Part shown: one piece after another, positions 26,213 to 34,567 of the stretch
How positions within the stretch are numbered: position 1 is the stretch's first letter
How the letters are laid out: the number at the start of each line of letters is the position of its first letter
From: JBDRNO01 sp043811005
GTDB lineage: Bacteria > Bacteroidota > Bacteroidia > NORP154
Direction of reading: 5' to 3'
NCBI GenBank assembly: GCA_043811005.1
Contig: JBDRNO010000137.1
Span: 1 to 34,579 of the forward strand
DNA: 34,579 bases
Program-made: the position numbers and the translations under genes
Notes under the pieces: model-generated
What the model was told of the DNA's origin: nothing
Database searches by the model: none
The model's input: the letters and a program-made list of their open reading frames with translations, nothing else

Positions 26213-26794
26213 TTATGATAATAAAATATTCTCAAAAAAAATGTTGTTTCCCTTCACTATTTTGTTTCTCAGAGCAATTACATAATCTGGTCTTTGCTCA
26301 TCTCTCCATAGTGGATAGCCGCCCTTCCATACATATTTTATTAATTCAAAAAATGAAACTTTATCAAATTTGTAGTCTCCAATTTGAATTTCCTGTCCCT
26401 TAATATATCTGAATTGTATTTCAATGCTTGTGGCATATTGTTGGATCATTTCTTTAACAATTTTCTGACTTTTATATCCTTCGGGTTTTTGTTTAAAATC
26501 AACTGAATTTGCAGGGAAAGGAAAACGCCTATACAATTCTCCTATAAAACCAATATGCCTTACCCCATGTATTGCTCCCATAAGATCGCCAATATCTTTT
26601 CTTTCTGTAATATACCATACATTCCAATTCGATTCATAAACATTTTTATTCTTGGATTTTACAATATCTGATATGTATTTACAAAAATCAGAGGCAAAGA
26701 AGAAATAATGTTCAAGTAGCAACATATCCGAATCTATATTAAAAAACCCGAACGCAATACTTCCATGGCTTTTACTCTTAAATGATAATGGCAT
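26213..26794 (-). CDS. Conserved-looking hypothetical protein (193 aa)
   Basis: I cannot assign a characterised family. The N-terminus MPLSFKSKSHGSIAFGFFNI is followed by SDMLLLEHYFFFASDFCKYI and, later, a GAIHGVRHIGFIGELYRRF segment and a GGYPLWRDEQRPDYV segment near the end. It is soluble-looking, rich in aromatic residues, without signal peptide or membrane segment. His, Asp and Glu residues are scattered without an obvious metal-binding motif. ATG 26794 is preceded by an AT-rich leader. The gene stands alone with repeat-containing gaps of 398 bp upstream and 511 bp downstream, and lies between tRNA-Glu and P4. Length, composition and an intact frame support a real gene. Confidence 0.75.
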   Translation of the reverse strand: MPLSFKSKSHGSIAFGFFNIDSDMLLLEHYFFFASDFCKYISDIVKSKNKNVYESNWNVWYITERKDIGDLMGAIHGVRHIGFIGELYRRFPFPANSVDFKQKPEGYKSQKIVKEMIQQYATSIEIQFRYIKGQEIQIGDYKFDKVSFFELIKYVWKGGYPLWRDEQRPDYVIALRNKIVKGNNIFFENILLS

Positions 26795-27192
26795 AATAAA
26801 TATGTTTCTTTTTCAAATTATGCTAACGTTAAGAATCGTATCCGAAGCTAAGCGGTAAATATACGAAAAGTTGTTATTTTGTTTTGATTATTTTGATTTG
26901 AAATGAACGTTTTTGAGGAAGGTTCAATCCATTCTTTATAATATACTTTACTTCACCAAAATTGGCTGTGCCAAGAGTGCCAAAATAAACCGGTGGATTC
27001 TGCTTGAATATTTTTAGACTACCGGAAATCCCTGGCCATTTCAAATCCTCTAAACAAAATTGACTCTACCGGCAGTATATTCACCGGCACAGGTTATTTG
27101 GCAGGGCTATAGACGGGGTGTCAATAAAAAACGGAGGGTGGTCAATGGTACCGGGATATGCAGTTAGGTGCCTGCTTGCCCCGAACTGACGC
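26795..27192. other. Intergenic region carrying repeat copy R2
   Basis: No gene. The left half (26795-27020) is AT-rich leader for the minus-strand 193-aa gene plus a few isolated ACCGG motifs. The right half is repeat R2, whose outer edge is 33 bp from the P4 stop codon. Confidence 0.75.
27021..27160 (+). repeat. GGTCAA/CCGG repeat, copy R2
   Basis: Shares ACCGGAA-TCCCTGGCCATT, TCCTCTAAACAAAATTGACT, CAGTATATTCACCGGCACAG and the end GGTGGTCAA-GGTACCGGGATATG with R3, and the right half with R4. It lies 33 bp 3' of P4. Confidence 0.8.
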
Positions 27193-28683
27193 TCATTTTT
27201 TCTTGGTAATTCTGCTTTTCAGCTTACTCTCAAAGAAACTATGCAAAGGAAATATTAACCCTGCCAACAGAGCATTAAATCCCAGCTTGATTGCAGGCGC
27301 ACCGGAGCTGTATTGCTCAATGTAGGGATCTAACATTACCAACATGAACTCAAAGAACAACAGGAAGGCAAAGAAGATCATACCTTCTGCTAATCTAATT
27401 GGGATTGAGAACTTGCCCAACATGAAAACTCCTGCGAATATTAGAACCATGAATATCAAAATCCCTGAGTATTGAAGGTTGTTCCTTCTGGCTTCATGCT
27501 CTGCTTCTATCTTTAACTGTTCTTCTTCAATGCGTATGCGTTCCTGTTCTGCCATCTCAAACTCATGCCTGGCTTCCAGTTTACCCAGGTCCTTGCTCTT
27601 TTCTTCGTTGAACAAGCTGTCTTTGGCTATGCTGTACTTTTTGTGATGCTCAAAGGCAAGTTGGTAGCGGTTGGTTTTGGCGTAAAGGTCACTTATGACT
27701 TCGTGTGTGTTTTTTTCGTGCATGAGATAACCTATTTTTGTATCAATTTCAAGGGCACGAAAAAGGTACTTTTCAGCTTCTGTATATTGTTTTGTGTCAA
27801 TGTAAAGTGAGCCGATATTGCCGAGCCGGATTGCCATTCCTCTTTTGTTTCCCAGCGCTTCATCCATTTTTAACGACTTGAAAAAATATTCCAATGCCCT
27901 GGGGTAATCACCTTGATCTTTATATACAATCCCGATGTTGCCGAGCCAGGATGCTATGTTGCTTTTTTTTCCTAATTCTTCTGAAATTGTTAATGCTTTA
28001 AAATAATATTCCAATGCCTTTGGGTAATTGCCCGGACTATTATAGACTCCTCCGATGTTGCCGAGGGTATTTGCTTGCAGTTGTTTATATCCAATTTCTT
28101 CCGCAATTTTCAATGCTTTATAATAATATTCCAATGCATTGGGATAATCTCCTTGATCATCATATATAATCCCGATGTTGCCAAGCCAGGATGCTATATG
28201 ATTTTTATTCCCTAATTCTTCAGAAATTCTTAATGCTATAAAATAGTATTCCAATGCCTTGGGATAGTCGCCTTGATCAGAATAGACATTTCCTATGCTC
28301 CCGCTAATGGTTGAGATGCCTCTTTGATCATTTAGCTTTTCACATATTTTTAATGAAGCGTAATAATTATTTAATGCTTCGGGGTAGTCGCAGAGTACAT
28401 AATTATCCCATCCCAATTCACTTAAAGCATTGGAAATTCTATAACTGTCTTGTATTTTTTCAGCAATTTCTTTTGCCTTAGTAGCGCAGAATATTGCAGT
28501 ATCGGGATTTTGGTAGCTGAATTTATCTGCAAGTGAAAGAAGGATGTCTATTCGGGTAGTATCCATTATATCAGTTTTAAGCAGGTTTTGAAGGGAGTCA
28601 ATCTTAGTATTCTGAGCAAAGGAATAACAGGATATGATCAAGAGGGAAAAAGAAAGGAAGTATCTCGTAAGGTGTTTTTGCAT
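27193..28683 (-). CDS. P4: TPR, coiled-coil, three-TM membrane protein
   Basis: 496 aa. A signal peptide (MQKHLTRYFLSFSLLIISCYSFAQ) precedes about eight 40-residue TPR units (IGNVYSDQGDYPKALEYYF, LGNIGIIYDDQGDYPNALEY, LGNIGIVYKDQGDYPRALEY), a coiled coil (DSLFNEEKSKDLGKLEARHE) and the membrane module at residues 401-496, ending ITKKK. Units at 27940-27960 and 28170-28195 are nearly identical in DNA, indicating recent internal duplication of two TPR units. It is separated from paralogs P1-P3 by about 3.6 kb. TACCTTTG at 28688-28695 matches a -7 box but sits only 5 nt before the ATG and has no -33 partner, so it is doubtful as a promoter. Function unknown, as for P1-P3. Confidence 0.92.
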   Translation of the reverse strand: MQKHLTRYFLSFSLLIISCYSFAQNTKIDSLQNLLKTDIMDTTRIDILLSLADKFSYQNPDTAIFCATKAKEIAEKIQDSYRISNALSELGWDNYVLCDYPEALNNYYASLKICEKLNDQRGISTISGSIGNVYSDQGDYPKALEYYFIALRISEELGNKNHIASWLGNIGIIYDDQGDYPNALEYYYKALKIAEEIGYKQLQANTLGNIGGVYNSPGNYPKALEYYFKALTISEELGKKSNIASWLGNIGIVYKDQGDYPRALEYFFKSLKMDEALGNKRGMAIRLGNIGSLYIDTKQYTEAEKYLFRALEIDTKIGYLMHEKNTHEVISDLYAKTNRYQLAFEHHKKYSIAKDSLFNEEKSKDLGKLEARHEFEMAEQERIRIEEEQLKIEAEHEARRNNLQYSGILIFMVLIFAGVFMLGKFSIPIRLAEGMIFFAFLLFFEFMLVMLDPYIEQYSSGAPAIKLGFNALLAGLIFPLHSFFESKLKSRITKKK

Positions 28684-28757
28684 ACAGCAAAGGTAACTGA
28701 TATTTTATAACTGTTAGCTAGGGAGGGTGCAAAAACCGGTTTCGGTAACCAGCCAAT

Positions 28758-28901
28758 ACCGGAACTCCCTGGCCATTTCTAATCCTCTAAACAAAATTGA
28801 CTCTACGGGCAGTATATTCACCGGCACAGGTTATTTGACTGATCTAAAGATGGGGTTTCAATAAAAAACCGGTTTAGGGTGGTCAAGGGTACCGGGATAT
28901 G
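28758..28901 (+). repeat. GGTCAA/CCGG repeat, copy R3
   Basis: Collinear with R2 over its full length, from ACCGGAACTCCCTGGCCATT to GGTCAAGGGTACCGGGATATG. It fills most of the 233-bp gap between P4 and the propeller-like gene and ends 16 bp from that gene's stop codon. Confidence 0.85.
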
Positions 28902-28916
28902 TATTCAAGTTACAAT

Positions 28917-30632
28917 TCACAGCTTAATAATCTTCTTTCTAATAATTTTTTCTCCCTCTAGTTGTAATAAATATATTCCGCCAGGTAAATCAGAAAGGTT
29001 TACTTTGTTCCGGCTTTGTGGGATAATATTTTTGTAAACCAATTCTCCCAGGACATTATATATCCTGATTTTAATATCCTCATTCCCGGGCTGATTAAAT
29101 TGTAAAGTTATTTCTTCTGTTAAGGGGTTGGGGTAGATACTTATTTTTTCCTTTATACTTATGATTTTTTCCTTAATACCAGTAAATGAAATAACAATCG
29201 CATCCTTAACGGTATCTCTCCTGCTGCAATTTTTGGCAATGAGCGTTACGATATAAACGCCTGAATCCTGATAGATATGTGTAGTGTTGGTATCATCACT
29301 TGTAGTTCCATCTCCGAAGTCCCAAAAGTAATTGATGGCGCTGTCGCTCTGGTTGGTGAAAGTAACAATGAGACTATCGACAGTATATGAGAAAGCTGCC
29401 ACCGGCTGCGGGTAATATTGGGGGTATAAGCAACCGCAGCTATCCAGCTTTACTATCCACATATTCTGGTGATTTCCCGCCAATATACCCGTATCGTTTA
29501 CCCCAAAATAAAAGTTGTCACCAACAGCGATGTACCCGCCATCATCAGTTGGCATAGCATATAAAAAACGATCGTCAGATTCTTCAAATTTATCTAATCT
29601 TCTGTCCCATAAACTATCACCTTGTTCTGTTATCTTTAAAATCCATCCCCTCATAGCGTATTGAGAATCAATAAATTGACCTGCTGCAAAAAAACTTCCA
29701 TCATTTAACTCATAAAGCGCAGCCCCAAGTGAACTTCCCCCTCCCGGTAACGATATAGGGCCTATTGTTTTTTGCCATTCTATGTTTCCAAAGTTGTCTA
29801 ATTTATAAATATAAATCTGTTTATAATTAGAGGGACCAATTATATATTCAGTCTTGCAGGTTGTAAAGATATATCCTCCATCAGACGATTGTATAATATT
29901 CGCTGCACAGTCATTATAATTTCCACCGAAATATTTACTCCATTGCTGATTTCCTAAACTATCAGTTTTAATTATGTAAGTATCATAGCCAGTTGAATTA
30001 CTCCATGACCATCCCCCAAGAATGAATCCCCCATCATTGCAAATATCAATAGTTAAGCCGGTCTGATTATTATTACCTCCATAAGTTCTCTGCCAAACTA
30101 CATCGCCTGTGCTGTTAGTTTTGACAAGCCAAAAATCGTTATCATTCCCATTATTTGTTGTTCCTATTAAAATGTATCCACTATCGCTGGTTTGCCTGCA
30201 TTTATAAAATACCTGTAAAAGAGAATCCCCATAAGTTTTGGTCCATAATGTATCTCCATTTTTATCAAATTTCATTAGTAATGCATCAGAATTACCAAGT
30301 GCATTAACATATCCCCCTAAAGCATAACCGCCATCAAAAGCAGGAATAAATGAGCCCCCTATTCCCGGATAATAATAGCAATTTTCCTTACCAAAAGATT
30401 TTTTCCAAATTTCATTTCCAAAGCTATCTATATACAATAAAGCTATACGCCCCCAAGAACTGCTATCGCTCGCTCTTCCAGCGATCAAATAACCGCTATC
30501 AACAGGAACAATACTAAAGGCAGTTTCCGGGTTGCCAAAAAAATCGTAAATTTTGTTAAAATAAATCTGCTGGGATTGAGCTGCAAAATTTAAACCTAAA
30601 AAAATTGTCTGGATGATAATAAGCTTTTGCAT
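28917..30632 (-). CDS. Secreted propeller-like protein with PKD and T9SS sorting domains
   Basis: 571 aa. The signal peptide (MQKLIIIQTIFLGLNFAAQS) is followed by about seven repeats of 50-60 residues to residue ~410, with a rhythm of DGGYI-LGG, NDFWLVKTNSTGD and W-KTYGG; this matches the Bacteroidota 'delta-60/beta-propeller' secreted proteins and suggests a seven-bladed propeller. A PKD domain follows (~415-485, FWDFGDGTTSDD), then a type A T9SS sorting domain (~497-571, ISIYPNPLTEEITLQF, GIYLLQL, basic end). No catalytic residues were recognised; the likely role is extracellular binding. TAAATTTG at 30672-30679 could be a -7 box, without a clear -33. It shares only its secretion route with the giant adhesin. 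Confidence 0.92.
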   Translation of the reverse strand: MQKLIIIQTIFLGLNFAAQSQQIYFNKIYDFFGNPETAFSIVPVDSGYLIAGRASDSSSWGRIALLYIDSFGNEIWKKSFGKENCYYYPGIGGSFIPAFDGGYALGGYVNALGNSDALLMKFDKNGDTLWTKTYGDSLLQVFYKCRQTSDSGYILIGTTNNGNDNDFWLVKTNSTGDVVWQRTYGGNNNQTGLTIDICNDGGFILGGWSWSNSTGYDTYIIKTDSLGNQQWSKYFGGNYNDCAANIIQSSDGGYIFTTCKTEYIIGPSNYKQIYIYKLDNFGNIEWQKTIGPISLPGGGSSLGAALYELNDGSFFAAGQFIDSQYAMRGWILKITEQGDSLWDRRLDKFEESDDRFLYAMPTDDGGYIAVGDNFYFGVNDTGILAGNHQNMWIVKLDSCGCLYPQYYPQPVAAFSYTVDSLIVTFTNQSDSAINYFWDFGDGTTSDDTNTTHIYQDSGVYIVTLIAKNCSRRDTVKDAIVISFTGIKEKIISIKEKISIYPNPLTEEITLQFNQPGNEDIKIRIYNVLGELVYKNIIPQSRNKVNLSDLPGGIYLLQLEGEKIIRKKIIKL

Positions 30633-30721
30633 ATAATTATATGCTTATTTTATGTAAAATAAATAAACTAACAAATTTATGTATAAAATTTGATGTAAAA
30701 AAGCCTAACAGAGTTATAGTT

Positions 30722-30773
30722 GGGAAAACCGGAGCCATTGACCATGTGAAACCGGAAATGATTGACCACCCCA
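30722..30773 (-). repeat. Inverted GGTCAA/CCGG repeat end
   Basis: On the minus strand this reads GGGTGGTCAATCATTTCCGG then CACATGGTCAATGGCTCCGG, two units of the motif found on the plus strand in R1-R4. With R4 it makes a pair of opposed ends about 50 bp apart, as expected for an internally deleted insertion sequence. Confidence 0.65.
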
Positions 30774-30821
30774 TAATTGGCAATTAAAATTGTCCAAACA
30801 GGTTGATATTGTTAAAGTTTC

Positions 30822-30984
30822 TTAGATTTGTTTTAAACGAAAATGACTGGTCAATATAAACCGGAATAGGGTGGTCAACATGACTGGAATTTCCAGTATA
30901 TTCCCCGGCACAGGTTATTTGGCAGAGCTAAATATGGGGTGTTAATAAAAACCGGTTTAGGGTGGTCAAGGGTACCGGTATATG
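30822..30984 (+). repeat. Composite GGTCAA/CCGG repeat, copy R4
   Basis: Its left part (30822-30895) is R1-like and its right part (from CCAGTATATTC to TACCGGTATATG) is R2/R3-like, so it joins the two sequence types seen singly elsewhere. It lies 25 bp 3' of the Smr gene. Confidence 0.8.
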
Positions 30985-31008
30985 TAATTACGACAGTACC
31001 TTTGATTT

Positions 31009-31233
31009 TTATTTTAAATCAATTATTAATACGCCTGAATTGTACCTGTGATTTTCGGAAGATACTTGATAATCATTTAATACGTCTATAACTAAATCTT
31101 TCATTCTTTGACTATATCCTGTTATAATCTCTACACTATCAGTTCCATATATTATATGTTTTCCAATAAAATTATCAACTATTTTGAAAACATCCGCGTG
31201 TTTAATTCCGTGTAAATCCAGCCTGTTTTTCAT
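31009..31233 (-). CDS. Stand-alone Smr-domain protein (74 aa)
   Basis: The product is just an Smr (small MutS-related) domain. LDLHG at residues 5-9 is the hallmark motif and H11 follows. The second conserved motif, usually TGxG, is TGYS (38-41), then a helix QRMKDLVIDVLNDY and the final strand GVLIIDLK. Smr domains in MutS2 and SmrB cleave or bind nucleic acid, and in both proteins act on collided ribosomes; this one has no N-terminal extension. Loss of the second Gly may weaken catalysis. It starts 35 bp after the ABC-F stop codon on the same strand, so the two are probably co-transcribed. Function in ribosome quality control is inferred from family and context. Confidence 0.82.
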   Translation of the reverse strand: MKNRLDLHGIKHADVFKIVDNFIGKHIIYGTDSVEIITGYSQRMKDLVIDVLNDYQVSSENHRYNSGVLIIDLK

Positions 31234-31268
31234 AGTTTTTCACCAATCATCATTAGAACCTGATGTTT

Positions 31269-32897
31269 TTAGATATAGATATTGCCTGGGTTCTGCGACA
31301 GAACCCTCTCCCTCTCCTTAATAAACCTCTCATACTCTATCAAGCGATCCACCATCCCCCCCGGCACTATTTCAATCACCCGATTCGAAACAGAGTTCAT
31401 AATCTGAAAATCATGCGAGGTGAAAATCATTGCACCTGGAAATTCTTTTAAGCCGTTGTTAAGGGCAGTTACAGATTCGAGGTCGAGGTGATTGGTTGGT
31501 TCGTCTAGTAAGAGGAAGTTGGGTTGATTAAGCATGATCTTGGATAACATACAACGCACTTTTTCCCCACCAGACAATACGCTGCTGAGTTTAAAAACTT
31601 CTTCGCCTGAGAAAAACATCCGTCCGAGAAATCCCCGAATGAACTGCTCGTCTTTATCTTTGGAATATTGTCGTAGCCAATCCAGTAAGTTAAGTTCGTT
31701 GATGCCGGTGAAGAAATTGTCAATGTCTACGCCTAAGTATTCGTGGCGTATGGTCTGCCCCCACGAGATGGTTCCACTGTCGGCTTGGGTTTTACCGGAG
31801 AGCACATCGAAAAAGGCAGTCATCACAGAAGAATCCCGGCAGACTAAAGCGATTTTGTCGTTCTTATTCACGGTAAAAGTAAGGTTGCTAAAAACGGTTT
31901 CGCCTTGTGCATTACTTTTACTCAGATTGCTTACTTGTAGAATCTGATTACCCGGGAGGCGTTCGGGTTTAAAATGAATGTAGGGATACTTTCGACTACT
32001 GGCTCTAATTTCGTCTATATTCAATTTTTCGAGCGCCTTTTTCCTGCTGGTGGCCTGTCGGGATTTTGAGGCGTTCGCACTAAAGCGCGCGATAAAGTCC
32101 ATCAATTCTTTTTGCCTTGATTCTGTTTTGGCATTTTTTTGTTCTTGTTGGTGGCGCACTAACTGGCTGGATTCGTACCAGAAAGTATAATTGCCGGTGA
32201 AGATCCTGATCTTCCCAAAATCTATATCCACCATATGTGTACACACCATGTCCAGGAAGTAACGGTCGTGAGAAACAAGAATAACGGTGTTTGGAAAATC
32301 AGCGAGAAAATCGGCAAACCATGCCACGGTAATCGCATCCAGGCCATTGGTAGGCTCATCCAGCAAAAGCAAATCGGGCTGACCAAATAAGGCTTGGGCA
32401 AGAAGCACCTTCACCTTATCCTGACCATTTAGTTCGCTCATCAATTTGTTATGCTTGTTTTCCGCTATTCCCATATTGCTTAACAAACTTGAGGCTTCAT
32501 TGTCGGCTGTCCAGCCGCCCATTTCTCCGTATAAAGTTTCCAAGTCTCCGGCGCGCATAAAATCTTCTGCAGTAGAATCTGAATTTGCATAGATCGCATC
32601 TTTTTCTGTGGCAATATCCATGAGATCTTTATGTCCCATTATTATTGTTTTCAGTACTTCCGTAGATTCAAATTCAAAGTGGTCTTGCTTTAGAACCGCC
32701 ATCCTAATATCCTTGCCGATAGTAACACTACCTCGGTTTGGGGCTGTTTCCCCTGTGAGGATTTTTAACAAAGTGGATTTCCCCGAGCCATTCGCACCGA
32801 TAACTCCATAGCAATTACCCCGGGTGAATTTTAAATTCACTTCGTCAAATAAAATCCTTTTGCCGTATTGCAGTCCTATGTCGTGGGTTGTAAGCAT
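31269..32897 (-). CDS. ABC-F family ATPase (translation factor type), one degenerate ATP site
   Basis: 542 aa from ATG 32897 (MLTTHDIGLQYGKR); an upstream ATG at 32933 would add 12 atypical residues. Two ABC domains on one chain with no membrane segment: Walker A GANGSGKST (34-42), Walker B LLLLDEP (~176-182) and H210 in the first; signature LSGGE (441-445), Walker B and H495 in the second. A charged linker (~240-320) lies between. This is the ABC-F layout (Uup/EttA/YbiT group), whose studied members bind the ribosomal E site and help stalled or initiating ribosomes. The first signature is LNGQD (156-160) and the second Walker A is CRDSSVMTA (353-361), with Met for the ATP-binding Lys. TATTTTTG at 32931-32938 is a possible -7 box. 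Closest group looks YbiT-like, not certain. Confidence 0.92.
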   Translation of the reverse strand: MLTTHDIGLQYGKRILFDEVNLKFTRGNCYGVIGANGSGKSTLLKILTGETAPNRGSVTIGKDIRMAVLKQDHFEFESTEVLKTIIMGHKDLMDIATEKDAIYANSDSTAEDFMRAGDLETLYGEMGGWTADNEASSLLSNMGIAENKHNKLMSELNGQDKVKVLLAQALFGQPDLLLLDEPTNGLDAITVAWFADFLADFPNTVILVSHDRYFLDMVCTHMVDIDFGKIRIFTGNYTFWYESSQLVRHQQEQKNAKTESRQKELMDFIARFSANASKSRQATSRKKALEKLNIDEIRASSRKYPYIHFKPERLPGNQILQVSNLSKSNAQGETVFSNLTFTVNKNDKIALVCRDSSVMTAFFDVLSGKTQADSGTISWGQTIRHEYLGVDIDNFFTGINELNLLDWLRQYSKDKDEQFIRGFLGRMFFSGEEVFKLSSVLSGGEKVRCMLSKIMLNQPNFLLLDEPTNHLDLESVTALNNGLKEFPGAMIFTSHDFQIMNSVSNRVIEIVPGGMVDRLIEYERFIKERERVLSQNPGNIYI

Positions 32898-33155
32898 TGT
32901 GTAGCTTTCTTTTTGTTCCGAACAAAGGCGCAAAAATACGGTTTATTTTTTATTGTTTATAGTGATGGGGAGGGGTACTGTCGCATTAACATTGACAACA
33001 ATCACAATATTTAGTTTTGGGCAACCCTAAAAACAAATACAATGACCAGGCACCATCGTTATCCCAAAGCCGTAATATTATACAATGCCTTATAAAACCT
33101 TCTGTTCTCTAACAGCTTGATGAAAAAGATCAGTTGTTTTCAGGGTTCGGTTGGA

Positions 33156-34289
33156 TTAATGCGACAGACCTGCTGCAGCGGGATCAGATCCGCTGATTTC
33201 CCTCAGGCCTTTTCCAAGAGCCTCCAGGGCTTTTCTCAAAACATTTTCAGTACAAACGTAAGTGAGCCTGATATGGCCATCCAAATCAAAATACTCCCCG
33301 GGATTGAGCATGACACCATAATCGTTCAGGAGCTTATGACAAAGCTCCACGGAAGGCATATTAAACTTGTACCTCGGAAAGCACATTATACCACCCTGGG
33401 GCGCCACCCATTCCACAATATCCTTATTGGCATCCATCCATTTTTTAACGACCTGAAGGTTGGACATTGAAAGGATCTTAAACCTCTGCACAAGGTAATC
33501 CCTGGCAATCCTCAATGCGTGGGCATTCATTAGCTCACCTGCATAGGAAGAGGCTGCATTGGTATGAGCTTTGGCATTCTGGCACTTTGCAGTGATTTCC
33601 GAAGGGCCGATTATCCATCCGGTCCTCTGGCCTCCCAGTCCATAAACTTTTGACATGCTGCCAGTGATGATCACGTTGGGAAGTCCGTAGCTGGAAACCT
33701 GGGGGATGAAAGCCCCATCGAGAAAGATCTCGTCAATCAGGACATAGATATCTTTTGCCCGGGCAATCTCTGCCGCCTTTCTTATTTCCAATTCCCTGTC
33801 TGCCAAAACTCCGGAAGGGTTGTGCGGATTTGTCAGCACAATTAGCTTTGTCTTGTCTGTGATGAGTCCTTCAAGCGCTTCTAGGTCCAGGCGGAACCCA
33901 TCTTTAAAACTCCTGAGCCATTGCACTTTCCTGGCTCCAAGCATCTTAGGTGTCAACCACAAGGGCTGGTATCCCGGCTGTTCAATGATGAACTCATCGT
34001 CTTTGTCCAGGGTGGCTAAAAATACGAGGAAATTGGCTTCAGAGCCACCGGAGGTAGTGATTATATTGTCAAGCCCGCAGCCATACATCTTTGCCAGAAT
34101 CTCTTTGAGCTCTTCAGCGCCATATAGTGCATTATACCCAAGGTCAAAGTCTGACCCGGGATCGAAACGGACCAGGTCGTCATACTCGCCTTTAGAGAGG
34201 CCTTTTATATTACTGAAGGCAAGAACGTACTCAGCGTGTTCGTGGTTATTCACAAGCCAATCAAAAATTTCTACGTGTGGTATTTTCAT
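33156..34289 (-). CDS. PLP-dependent aminotransferase, class I/II
   Basis: 377 aa, fold type I. Cofactor contacts visible: GGSEAN near residue 81, Y107, NPHNPSG (154-160), D186 in LIDE for the pyridine nitrogen, Lys214 in SMSK as Schiff-base lysine, R222 in QRTGW for phosphate, and HIRLTY near residue 341 with the expected substrate-carboxylate Arg. The length is a little short for an aspartate aminotransferase (about 390-400), and the N-terminus is trimmed. The amino donor and acceptor cannot be read from sequence; the family includes alanine, aspartate and aromatic aminotransferases. The C-terminal tail (ISGSDPAAAGLSH) looks non-conserved. It is separated from ABC-F by 258 bp and has no pathway neighbours here. 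It is cytosolic, with no signal peptide. Confidence 0.9.
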   Translation of the reverse strand: MKIPHVEIFDWLVNNHEHAEYVLAFSNIKGLSKGEYDDLVRFDPGSDFDLGYNALYGAEELKEILAKMYGCGLDNIITTSGGSEANFLVFLATLDKDDEFIIEQPGYQPLWLTPKMLGARKVQWLRSFKDGFRLDLEALEGLITDKTKLIVLTNPHNPSGVLADRELEIRKAAEIARAKDIYVLIDEIFLDGAFIPQVSSYGLPNVIITGSMSKVYGLGGQRTGWIIGPSEITAKCQNAKAHTNAASSYAGELMNAHALRIARDYLVQRFKILSMSNLQVVKKWMDANKDIVEWVAPQGGIMCFPRYKFNMPSVELCHKLLNDYGVMLNPGEYFDLDGHIRLTYVCTENVLRKALEALGKGLREISGSDPAAAGLSH

Positions 34290-34567
34290 CGCTTTAAATG
34301 ATAGAAATCACAATCCATTTAATTGTTATTATTTTATGTCATTATATAAAATACTGTTGCTGCAATTAGTTTTAATGTTTTTGTCAGAATACATTTTCTC
34401 AATAGATGTAAGTGCCTGAAATTGGAGACTGGCCACACCAAACATATTATTATACTGCAATTATACATATAATAAACTTTATAAGGGAAACAGACATATT
34501 TATTTTCCATTTTTCTGCACATTGTGCTTTTTACACAACTCAAAAAAGATGAATTTGACTAACCCCG

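Larger units (their letters stand above)
30633..31008. other. Intergenic region with nested GGTCAA/CCGG repeats
   Basis: No gene. From left: an AT-rich leader of the propeller-like gene, an inverted repeat end (30722-30773), about 50 bp of spacer, and the composite repeat R4 (30822-30984), which ends 25 bp from the Smr stop codon. Confidence 0.8.

Noticed and set aside
18599..28683. TPR proteins as histidine kinases or cyclases
   Set aside because: They share the coiled-coil entry of those families but have no H-box, N-box, ATP-binding glycine motifs or cyclase core after it; the chain ends with the three-TM module.
26112..30984. Integron cassette array, with same-direction genes each followed by an attC site
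   Set aside because: GTTRRRY and RYYYAAC matches exist singly (27165-27171, 30703-30709) but are not conserved among R1-R4, spacing does not fit attC, the genes are large, and no integrase is seen.
33042..33095. 17-codon plus-strand frame starting MTRHHRYPKAV
   Set aside because: Too short, no ribosome binding site and no known small-protein family.
34334..34543. 69-codon minus-strand frame near the right edge
   Set aside because: Low-complexity AT-rich DNA, Cys-rich translation without a motif, no support for a gene.
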